Shown here piece after piece: positions 1 through 6,936 of a DNA stretch of 63,619 nucleotides. The translations under genes and the position numbers were made by a program. The stretch is from an uncultured Muribaculaceae bacterium (lineage in GTDB: Bacteria > Bacteroidota > Bacteroidia > Bacteroidales > Muribaculaceae). The DNA is taken from assembly GCA_910578805.1 (NCBI GenBank), contig CAJTRS010000009.1:1-63619 (forward strand). Direction: 5' to 3'. The stretch's first letter is position 1. Each line of letters opens with the position of its first letter. Below the pieces are notes generated by a model, which saw only the letters and a list, made by a program, of their open reading frames with translations, ran no database searches and was not told the DNA's origin.

Positions 1-206
1 CGGCACATCTGACGCTCTGAATCTCGCTTGACATAAAACCTGATTATAGAATATAGCATGGATTGAAAATTATCAAGAGAGCTGTCGGGATCAATGCCCA
101 ATATAAGTTCGTCCGAAAGAGCCGTCGCTATCGCTTTACGCTCCGACTCAGGAAGAGATCTGACAGTCTCGATAACCCGCTGAGTGATAATGATCGATGA
201 GGCCAT
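1..206 (-). CDS. Hypothetical protein, 5' part only (runs off the left edge)
   Basis: The leftward frame opens with ATG at 204-206 and stays open to the window edge (68 codons). It begins MASSIIITQRVIETVRSLPE. The visible part is charged and helical-looking, with no signal peptide and no motif I can name. A -33/-7 promoter lies about 40 bases upstream (248-279), which supports a real gene with this start. It is transcribed away from the XRE regulator at 1126, with 0.9 kb between them. The function is unknown and the C-terminus is missing. Confidence 0.6.
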   Translation of the reverse strand, partial: MASSIIITQRVIETVRSLPESERKAIATALSDELILGIDPDSSLDNFQSMLYSIIRFYVKRDSERQMC

Positions 207-247
207 AATAGATTTGATTTAATTTGGTTCAGATTGTTTTGATATCA

Positions 248-279
248 CAAATTTAAAACCGCAAACGTGCCACATTCAA
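248..279 (-). promoter_or_regulatory. Bacteroidetes-type promoter of the leftward partial gene
   Basis: Read leftward, there is a -7 element TAAATTTG (248-255) and a -33 TTG (277-279) separated by 21 bases. The start codon follows about 40 bases downstream. Promoter assigned by consensus only. Confidence 0.5.
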
Positions 280-1061
280 GCCCAGCATCATTAATAAAAC
301 CTACTTAGTGGTTTCTCCGCAAAAAATAATCTGACAATATCAAAATTCAAAAACAATCAGAAATAGAAATAATGATTAACAAACTATCGTGCCATCGGTT
401 AACCGAGTTTAAAAATGTGAACCAACTAAGATTCAGCGGTTAAATAAAACCAACGTTACATCACTTATACACCGTTGGATTGTTTATATATCATACAACA
501 CATTCCATATCAGAGGAATAGATTGGTTGTATTGTAAATCTGAAGATCGCATTTACAAACGCAATCACAAATCAACGTCATCAACTTGACAACACCGTAT
601 TTTCAATCGTAAACAACAAGCAATTCCATCACGTGTTTACATACGAATTCGAAGTGTCTCACAAACCAAACTCACCAAACACCACTACACTTTACCGGTG
701 CAATCCCACCCACCAGAGCAGTTATCGATTTACAAATACAAAAAACAGTCCATTAACTTTTGTTTAAACCGTATCAAAGCCATTGATTGCCAGTTGTATT
801 ACAGCACTTACATGATGCACTACTCTAAGTTATACGCCAACGGACCGCACCACAGCTCGCGTATCCAGCACCAAGCCACAAATTCAGCCACATATTAACT
901 CAACACAGCACTATGCATCAATATGATACACATACAGACTAAATATTCGATTCAATCCCACCATTTAACACAAAAACTCCACTTATTAAATATAGTTGAA
1001 TGTTTGTTGCATTTGCAAACCACGCGATTTTTATTCGCAAATCAAATTCGTAAATCTCCGA

Positions 1062-1093
1062 TTTGCTAATGTGAAAATATTTGATTACATTTG
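1062..1093 (+). promoter_or_regulatory. Promoter of the XRE regulator, with possible operator half-sites
   Basis: A -33 TTTG (1062-1065), a 20-base spacer and a -7 TACATTTG (1086-1093) fit the Bacteroidetes consensus. The start codon is at 1126. TTTGC/GCAAA elements recur at about 1008-1016, 1036-1041, 1062-1066 and 1090-1096, in and just upstream of the promoter. Autoregulation by the HTH protein is my inference. Confidence 0.6.
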
Positions 1094-1125
1094 CAACCGC
1101 AATCAACCATCTATGAATTTACAAA

Positions 1126-1689
1126 ATGGATATAGTTTCACGCCTGAAAGAATTTATAAATCACATAGCTATTCCTGTCACTCAGTTTGCCGACAACTGT
1201 AAGATACCGCGTCCCACCCTGTCACAACTTCTTAACGGGCGAAACAAAAAGGTAAGCGATGAACTGATCAACAAGATTCACACAGCATACCCCAAACTAT
1301 CCATGTTGTGGCTTATGTTTGGCGAAGGAGAAATGCTCGGCAATATGTATAATGAAACTTCAGAGGCTGAAACAGGCTCTGTCCTACAATTTGACAGCGA
1401 CCAACAGTCATCAAACGAATCTGTTATGCCTCAAATCGATTTTGAAAAAAATTTCGCAGCCGGCACTTCGGAAAATTTCGACACAGATTCCGATGAAGAT
1501 TCACCTTCAATAGAGACAGATTCATTCATACCCAAGGAATACGATCCACACCGGAAATCGGCTACCATAACGTTCGGGGCGGAAGACAAAAAGAAAATCG
1601 TAAATATTATCGTCTATTATGACGATAATTCGTTTGAGTCATTTGTGCCTGAATCCTCAAAACCTAAAAGCAAACAATATCCGGACTGA
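1126..1689 (+). CDS. XRE/Cro-CI-type helix-turn-helix regulator
   Basis: The protein has 187 residues. Residues about 5-55 look like an XRE-type DNA-binding domain: VTQFADNCKIPRPTLSQLLN is the helix-turn-helix, followed by KVSDELINKIHTAYPKLSMLWLMFG. This 'start at a low threshold, end in WLMFGEGEML' pattern is common in Bacteroidales XRE proteins. Residues about 65-145 are acidic and low-complexity. The C-terminus (about 148-187) is basic, with a short beta-like stretch. There is no peptidase (LexA/CI-type) motif, so it is probably not a self-cleaving phage repressor. The gene stands alone with its own promoter, convergent with folE. The target is unknown; autoregulation is plausible from repeated half-sites in the promoter. 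Confidence 0.75.
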   Translation: MDIVSRLKEFINHIAIPVTQFADNCKIPRPTLSQLLNGRNKKVSDELINKIHTAYPKLSMLWLMFGEGEMLGNMYNETSEAETGSVLQFDSDQQSSNESVMPQIDFEKNFAAGTSENFDTDSDEDSPSIETDSFIPKEYDPHRKSATITFGAEDKKKIVNIIVYYDDNSFESFVPESSKPKSKQYPD

Positions 1690-1746
1690 GAAGCGATATC
1701 TCTCTCTGAATTTATTTTAGGCAGGACACAGCTACTTACAGGACAG

Positions 1747-2328
1747 TCAATGCAATGAATGAAAAAATTGGGTGCGGAGTACTTCATCATGCCGCAACAA
1801 TCCTTCGGCCGCGATGGTCACGGTTGTGGTGTCTTGCTTTGCCACCCCACGCATCTTCATGCACAGATGGGAGGCCCGGCACTCTACTATCACTCCCTTT
1901 GCTCCGAGAACTTTCTGGAGTTCCACACATAATTCGGTGGTAAATCGTTCCTGCACCTGAAGCCGACGGGCAAACATATCGACTATCCGTGCAAGCTTGC
2001 TAAGCCCCACAATCTTGCCTCCCGGTATATAACCTATCGATACATGACCGAAAAAAGGCAGTATATGATGCTCGCACAGCGAATAAAATTCAATATCCTT
2101 GACAACCACGAGCTCTGAGCGAGGCGATGAGAACATGGCCCCATGTATCACTTCGTCAATATCCTGACGATATCCGCGTGTACAGTAATAAATGGCTTTA
2201 GCTGCCCTATCTGGCGTCTTCACAAGACCTTCTCTTGAGGTGTCTTCACCAAGCAATTCTATTATAGCCTTGTAATGAGATGCGATCTCAGCGATCACCG
2301 ATTCCTCCGACTTTGATGATTCCGACAT
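1747..2328 (-). CDS. folE: GTP cyclohydrolase I
   Basis: This cytosolic enzyme converts GTP to 7,8-dihydroneopterin triphosphate, the first step of folate (and queuosine precursor) synthesis. The 193-residue length is normal for the short bacterial type. Zinc ligands are visible as Cys85 and His88 in LCEHH and Cys156 in ASHLCMKM. The GTP-site segments IGYIPGGKIVGLSKLARIVD and VQERFT are also present. The gene is last in a leftward run (DUF1599, DoxX-like, tpiA, SPOR, folE), an arrangement I recall as common in Bacteroidales. It converges on the XRE gene, and no clear terminator is visible in the 57-base gap. Confidence 0.95.
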   Translation of the reverse strand: MSESSKSEESVIAEIASHYKAIIELLGEDTSREGLVKTPDRAAKAIYYCTRGYRQDIDEVIHGAMFSSPRSELVVVKDIEFYSLCEHHILPFFGHVSIGYIPGGKIVGLSKLARIVDMFARRLQVQERFTTELCVELQKVLGAKGVIVECRASHLCMKMRGVAKQDTTTVTIAAEGLLRHDEVLRTQFFHSLH

Positions 2329-2384
2329 ATTACAGTTTTTATTAATGAATCATATCCGGTGTCTGAACTGTGAGACTGCCGGCA

Positions 2385-2882
2385 TCAACGAATGTTAATC
2401 CTGTCTCTCACCACATGAATTTCTTTGCCAAATGCCGGAAAGGCCTTGCGTATCTCCTCGGCTGCTTCACGAGCCTCCTCCTGAGTGCGAAAATCGCCCA
2501 CCCTCAGACGCCAGTACGGCGATGAGAATATCACATAGGCAGGATAGTCAGGAAAGCGCTCCGTAATGCTACGGGACTTGGAGCGTGCCTCATTTTTAGC
2601 GGTACGGGCATTGTTGTCAGAAAACACCTGCACACGATAACCCACACGTGAATTTTTCGACTTGTTATCCTCATTGCCGTCCTTATTGTAATTAAGTAAT
2701 TCCCTTAGAGCCTCCGGCAGGATTATTTCATTGTCTGTCCCGATGGATATGTGCTCTATTATATTCATCGCCGGCTCTTCAGTCCGAGGTTCCGTAGCCG
2801 TGGCCGCAGTCTGGGCGGAGGCTTCCGACAACCCCATCGACAATGCGATTGCTATTGCTGACAATGCGCGGATATAAGTCAT
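2385..2882 (-). CDS. Secreted SPOR-domain protein
   Basis: The protein has 165 residues. An N-terminal signal peptide (about 1-23, hydrophobic core then ASAQ) is followed by a short linker and a C-terminal SPOR domain (about 83-160). The domain shows the YRVQVFSDNN start and the WRLRVGDFRTQEEAREAA end typical of the family. SPOR domains bind denuded peptidoglycan glycan strands, so this is probably a periplasmic cell-wall-associated protein. It lies between tpiA and folE. The strong hairpin upstream at 2905-2944 may separate it from tpiA transcription. Confidence 0.8.
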   Translation of the reverse strand: MTYIRALSAIAIALSMGLSEASAQTAATATEPRTEEPAMNIIEHISIGTDNEIILPEALRELLNYNKDGNEDNKSKNSRVGYRVQVFSDNNARTAKNEARSKSRSITERFPDYPAYVIFSSPYWRLRVGDFRTQEEAREAAEEIRKAFPAFGKEIHVVRDRINIR

Positions 2883-2904
2883 ATCTGATTTGTGAGTATA
2901 TAAT

Positions 2905-2944
2905 TTAGGCTACAAAAATACAAAATTATATTTTTGTAGCCTAA
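2905..2944 (-). terminator. Strong hairpin between tpiA and the SPOR gene
   Basis: A perfect 16-base-pair inverted repeat has arms at 2905-2920 and 2929-2944 with an 8-base loop. The arms contain A5/T5 runs, so it could work as an intrinsic terminator or an mRNA-stabilising 3' end for tpiA transcripts. Confidence 0.6.
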
Positions 2945-2962
2945 TTACGTAAATTAAAAGTC

Positions 2963-3721
2963 TTATTCAAAAGCAGTGACAATGCCCATGAATGACTCTG
3001 CATCAAGCGAAGCTCCGCCGATCAGGCCGCCATCGACATTAGGCTTTGCAAACAAAGCTTTGGCATTGGAAGGCTTGCAACTGCCGCCATAAAGAATCGA
3101 GGTATTTTCTGCAACTTCATTACCGTATTTGCCTTCAATGACACCACGGATATATGCATGCATCTCCTCAGCCTGATCATCAGTGGCTGTCTTGCCGGTA
3201 CCGATGGCCCACACTGGCTCGTAGGCAAGAATGAGCTTGGAGAAATCTTCGGCTGAAAGGTCAAACAGAGCTTCCTCGATCTGGGCTTTCACCACGTCAA
3301 AGAATGTACCGTTTTCACGCTCTTCAAGCACTTCACCAATGCAGAAGATTGGGGTAAGGCCATTTTCAAGAGCAAGGTTAACCTTTTCTTTAAGAATCTC
3401 AGAGGTTTCACCATAATACTGGCGACGTTCCGAATGGCCGAGAATCACGTATTTGGCACCGGTAGAAGCTACCATTGGAGCCGAAACCTCTCCTGTGTAA
3501 GCACCCGAACGGTGGTCTGCACAGTTTTCGGCACCAAGACCGAGTTTGCTGTTGTCTATTACATCATTGACCGGTGCAAGATGTGTGAAAGGTACGGCGA
3601 TGATCACATCACATTTGGGAGTCACTCCGCAAAGGGCGGCGTTAACGGCTTTGGCCAAGGCAACACCTTCGGGAAGTGTGGTATTCATCTTCCAGTTGCC
3701 TGCTACGATATTCTTTCTCAT
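2963..3721 (-). CDS. tpiA: Triosephosphate isomerase
   Basis: This cytosolic glycolytic enzyme interconverts dihydroxyacetone phosphate and glyceraldehyde 3-phosphate. The 252-residue length is usual. Catalytic residues are visible: Asn9 and Lys11 in AGNWKMN, His96 in ILGHSERR, and Glu168 in AYEPVWAIGTG, followed by the mobile loop 6 sequence. The C-terminal phosphate-binding GG of the barrel is also present. It follows the DoxX-like gene, but a -7 element overlapping the end of that gene suggests it can be transcribed separately. Confidence 0.97.
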   Translation of the reverse strand: MRKNIVAGNWKMNTTLPEGVALAKAVNAALCGVTPKCDVIIAVPFTHLAPVNDVIDNSKLGLGAENCADHRSGAYTGEVSAPMVASTGAKYVILGHSERRQYYGETSEILKEKVNLALENGLTPIFCIGEVLEERENGTFFDVVKAQIEEALFDLSAEDFSKLILAYEPVWAIGTGKTATDDQAEEMHAYIRGVIEGKYGNEVAENTSILYGGSCKPSNAKALFAKPNVDGGLIGGASLDAESFMGIVTAFE

Positions 3722-3771
3722 TGTAAATTATGAATTTAATTAATTATGATTCCATCAATGTTTTCACTGTG

Positions 3772-3779
3772 CAAAATTA
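3772..3779 (-). promoter_or_regulatory. Possible internal promoter (-7) for tpiA
   Basis: Read leftward, TAATTTTG matches TAnnTTTG, about 50 bases before the tpiA start. It overlaps the DoxX-like stop codon. No good -33 element is visible. Confidence 0.35.
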
Positions 3780-5072
3780 CTCATTATTTTCGTAATTTTT
3801 ATTTTTTCGCACCCATTTTAGCATGCTTGGAGTACGGCCGATCAGAAAAAGAGCCGCAAGCATAGCCACTAACAAACCGCTTGCAACCGCAAACGAATGC
3901 GCATCAAGTGTCCTGTACAGATCAAGGGCGTTTATATCTCCACCCGCCAGATATTTCTCCAACAGATCGGCATCTATCGAACCGAGCGAACGTTTCCATT
4001 CTATACGGCCGTCCTTGAGATACACGGCTGCCATGACACCACGGGCAAGTTCCTTAAGCATTGTGGACTCACCCTGATATATAGGATACGCGGCCATTGA
4101 AAGATCACGCCATGCGTCAATATCACTTGAGTCTATAGCCGCCACCTCAATAAGGTCACCGCCCAATGATTCCACATACTGCTGAAGCTCATTGATGACA
4201 AACGTGTATGATACATCGGCTCGGGAATATTGCGGCAATACTATGATAAGTCTGTCACCCGTCTCGTCAGCCAACTCTCCGGTCACATCTTCTCCGCCAT
4301 CGGTCAAATAGAATTCCGTTGACCACTCCGTGACCGGGGCTCCGCCCGACTGTGTACGGTCTATGAATGTCCAGGTACTGTCTGGTAGGTTTTCGGCTGT
4401 AAATGTCCGGCGCTCTCCGTCTTTCTCATATATAAATTCGAAAACCACATCTTCCATATCTCTTCCTCCGGTATCTCCCCACAGGCTGCTGCCCGAGGGA
4501 AACGATCGGAAATCAATCATGGGCTGGACCATAAGTCCGTAAAGCCCCACAAAAAGCAGATAACCGCAACACAACGCCGCAACCACCCATTGCATATACG
4601 GGTGATAGAGTCCCTGAACTTTACGATTATCAGCGGCAAGATATATCAGAGCAGCGGTAATTATTATATTTTTAATGAATGTGGCTCCATTTGACAGAGT
4701 GATAAAATCACCGAAACAGCCGCAGTCACTTACGGGATCATACAGATATACATATGCTGTAAGAGGCAACATCACACACATCATGGCCAGCAATCCCCAC
4801 ACGGCGCTACGCCTGTAGGCACCTACCATAAGCATGGCACCGAGCACAAATTCGGCTCCGGACACCCCTATCGCAGTCATCTCCACCAACGACCGGGGCT
4901 GCATGAAGTCCCACACAGTGAGATATTCCTCGATTTTATACACGAATCCCCAAAGGTCTATGGCCTTGACCACACCTGACACCACGAACAAGGCACCAAT
5001 AACCACCCTCAGCGACCACACCGCGAGGCATCGGTGCCGGACTGTCCACTGACTAATTGCACTTAAGGTCAT
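3777..5072 (-). CDS. DoxX/MauE-like membrane protein with a thioredoxin-like extracytoplasmic domain
   Basis: The protein has 431 residues. The N-terminal half has about four membrane helices in a DoxX/MauE-like arrangement (about residues 15-150), including the segment DPVSDCGCFGDF, whose paired cysteines are characteristic of these families. The middle (about 180-370) is soluble and looks like a thioredoxin-like fold without a CxxC active site. A last membrane helix lies near 395-415. I chose the ATG at 5070-5072 because it overlaps the DUF1599 stop by four bases (ATGA). The longer in-frame extension is non-membrane, cysteine- and arginine-rich, and reads through DUF1599. The role is unknown; a redox or electron-transfer function is inference from the family. 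Confidence 0.75.
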   Translation of the reverse strand: MTLSAISQWTVRHRCLAVWSLRVVIGALFVVSGVVKAIDLWGFVYKIEEYLTVWDFMQPRSLVEMTAIGVSGAEFVLGAMLMVGAYRRSAVWGLLAMMCVMLPLTAYVYLYDPVSDCGCFGDFITLSNGATFIKNIIITAALIYLAADNRKVQGLYHPYMQWVVAALCCGYLLFVGLYGLMVQPMIDFRSFPSGSSLWGDTGGRDMEDVVFEFIYEKDGERRTFTAENLPDSTWTFIDRTQSGGAPVTEWSTEFYLTDGGEDVTGELADETGDRLIIVLPQYSRADVSYTFVINELQQYVESLGGDLIEVAAIDSSDIDAWRDLSMAAYPIYQGESTMLKELARGVMAAVYLKDGRIEWKRSLGSIDADLLEKYLAGGDINALDLYRTLDAHSFAVASGLLVAMLAALFLIGRTPSMLKWVRKNKNYENNE

Positions 5073-5605
5073 TCCGTAAGTTTTATTATTCCGAATACGG
5101 CATAGTTTATCATATCCATATAGTTGGCATCTATTCCTTCGGAAATCTCTGTCATTCCGCCATGATCCTCTATCTGCTTGGTACGCTGTATCTTCGCAAG
5201 TATCAAATCGGTATATGAGTTTACTCGCATGGAACGCCACGCCTCACCGTAGTCATGGTTCTTGGCTATCATAAGTTTGCGCGCCTCGGCAACAAACCCG
5301 TCATAGTACTCCATAGCCTTTTCCGCCGACATATCGGTAGCATCGGCATATCCCTCCTTGAGCTGTATCAGTCCTACCACTCCGTAATTAACAATAGCGA
5401 TGAATTCCGGCAGTATGCCTTCATCGACCATTGAAGAGCCATTGGTTTCAAGCGATCGTATTCGCTTGGCTTTTATAAATAACTGGTCTGTAATCGAACA
5501 CGGACGCATAATGCGCCACGAGGCACCGTAGTCATACAGTTTTTTGCTGAATATGTCCCGGCACATAGCCAGGGCATCATCAAATTGTTTTATCGTGTCT
5601 GCCAT
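5069..5605 (-). CDS. DUF1599 protein (tandem repeat of a small helical domain)
   Basis: The protein has 178 residues from the start MADTIKQFDDAL. Two copies of one domain are visible, each with LYDYGASWRIMR / NHDYGEAWRSMR, then a TD..L.K..R segment and an INYGVVGLIQL / INYAVFGIIKL end. This duplicated organisation is the DUF1599 pattern, and the fold may resemble MazG-like all-alpha nucleotide phosphohydrolases (inference). An in-frame ATG 45 bases upstream exists, but its first codons coincide with a hairpin at 5618-5652, so I prefer the start at 5605. It overlaps the DoxX-like gene by ATGA, indicating translational coupling. The function is not established. Confidence 0.75.
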   Translation of the reverse strand: MADTIKQFDDALAMCRDIFSKKLYDYGASWRIMRPCSITDQLFIKAKRIRSLETNGSSMVDEGILPEFIAIVNYGVVGLIQLKEGYADATDMSAEKAMEYYDGFVAEARKLMIAKNHDYGEAWRSMRVNSYTDLILAKIQRTKQIEDHGGMTEISEGIDANYMDMINYAVFGIIKLTE

Positions 5606-5617
5606 AAGAAAGTATGT

Positions 5618-5652
5618 AAATGCGGCCACCTTTATCAGAGATGACCGCATTT
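5618..5652. terminator. Hairpin between the TPR gene and DUF1599
   Basis: Arms AAATGCGG (5618-5625) and CCGCATTT (5645-5652) form an 8-bp stem with flanking A/T runs. Read leftward it follows the TPR gene closely and precedes the preferred DUF1599 start. Terminator function is inferred and the leftward T-tract is short. Confidence 0.35.
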
Positions 5653-5677
5653 TTATAATTGGTGATGTAAGGATTGA

Positions 5678-6898
5678 TTACATGCTTTTCCACATATCGG
5701 CCTGCTTCTCGTAACCGGCGCCGAGACGGTAATAGAGACGATACAGGATATTGGGTATCTGCGACATGTTCTGTTCATCGAGGTTATAGGCTTTCTCGAA
5801 AAGTGCGGCAGCCTTAAGGAGCTGGTCGGTCACATCTGATGTACGGCCACTATTGCTCTCCTCATCAAGTTTGATAGCCTTGTTGTATATCACACGACCC
5901 AGATCGAAGTATCCTTTGGCATTCTTGGGGTCAAGTTCCACGGCCTTGTTGAAGCAATCGGAGGCTTCCGCCATCTTCTCTTCCTGTTCAAGGATATAGC
6001 CCTTTATATCGTAAAGCTGGCTGAGCATTTCCTTGTTGTCGGAGGGAGTGATCTCTATGGCACGGTTCACATAAGTGTAGCATGCGGGATAGTCATTGGC
6101 GGCAAGTTTGGCATTGATGAGCTGACCGATGAATGAAATCTCCTGAGTGCCGTATTTCTCATAACCTTTCTCGGCAAACTGCACCATGGTGGTAGTGTCA
6201 TTAAGACGACGGGCCGCCTCCACAGCATAAGTATATACATCTACGGGTGTATAACCCTTGGCCTCGGCCTGTTTCAGTTTCTTGAGCGCCTTATCGTTTT
6301 GGTTGTCAGAAAGCATGGCGGCTGCCTGATAATACATGATCTCGCCCACAATGGTATCTGCGTCGGCCTTGGGCACAGATTTACCGAGCATGGGATTTTC
6401 GGGAAGAGTCACATATATTTCCCAAGCGTCATATGCGCCGTTGTAATCCTGAGCCTGAAGCAGGAATATACCTGCATTACGGAGCTGAGGATATGCTCCT
6501 GCCAGATTCTTGATTATCTCTTTGCTTTTCTTGGGTTTGATCTTTCCCTTGGCATCGGGAATACTGTCGAGATGCAGAGCCTTGAAATAATCATTGTAAC
6601 CGTTTATCAAGGCATGACCCACCTCTTTTTTCTGCTCGGGGCTGAGAGGATTGCCAAGACTTTCCTGGAGATATCCGTTATCATACACTCCGAAATTGGC
6701 CTTTCCTGAAAGATACCATGGCATCATGGTTCCGGACGTCTCGGGATTGCTCAGAGCGGGCTTGATGGTTTCCACGGCTTTTTTATAATCCGGATCGGAA
6801 GCCTTAAGCATGTGTTCGGCTTCTTTCACAAGATCCGCTTGTGCCCATGCGGAGAATCCTGCAAACAGACAGGCACCAATTAAGCTAATCTTTTTCAT
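5678..6898 (-). CDS. Secreted tetratricopeptide-repeat protein
   Basis: The protein has 406 residues. A signal peptide (about 1-20, KKISLIGACLFAGFSAWAQA) is followed by helical repeats throughout. The clearest TPR-like units are near residues 290-345 (SQLYDIKGYILEQEEKMAEA, then CFNKAVELDPKNAKGYFDLG). It is probably a periplasmic or envelope scaffold. It starts 38 bases after gyrA and reads in the same direction, an adjacency I recall from other Bacteroidales. No enzyme motif is present. Confidence 0.75.
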   Translation of the reverse strand: MKKISLIGACLFAGFSAWAQADLVKEAEHMLKASDPDYKKAVETIKPALSNPETSGTMMPWYLSGKANFGVYDNGYLQESLGNPLSPEQKKEVGHALINGYNDYFKALHLDSIPDAKGKIKPKKSKEIIKNLAGAYPQLRNAGIFLLQAQDYNGAYDAWEIYVTLPENPMLGKSVPKADADTIVGEIMYYQAAAMLSDNQNDKALKKLKQAEAKGYTPVDVYTYAVEAARRLNDTTTMVQFAEKGYEKYGTQEISFIGQLINAKLAANDYPACYTYVNRAIEITPSDNKEMLSQLYDIKGYILEQEEKMAEASDCFNKAVELDPKNAKGYFDLGRVIYNKAIKLDEESNSGRTSDVTDQLLKAAALFEKAYNLDEQNMSQIPNILYRLYYRLGAGYEKQADMWKSM

Positions 6899-6936
6899 AA
6901 TTAAAAATAGATGTTTAGTTATTAAGGTAATATTAT

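Larger units (their letters stand above)
207..1125. other. Long gene-poor spacer, strongly A+C biased on the + strand
   Basis: These 919 bases hold no convincing gene. The + strand is very poor in G over roughly 240-990, unlike the coding DNA on either side. A 66-codon open frame at 698-898 has no promoter, start context or recognisable motif. Visible structure is limited to the leftward promoter at 248-279, a nested inverted repeat at 493-532 (outer arms ATACAAC/GTTGTAT, inner arms ATTCC/GGAAT), and a cluster of TTTGC-type half-sites close to the XRE gene at about 1008-1100. I found no tRNA or riboswitch-like fold. Confidence 0.5.

Noticed and set aside
698..898. 66-codon open frame in the long spacer
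   Set aside because: No promoter, no motif, composition like the surrounding non-coding DNA.
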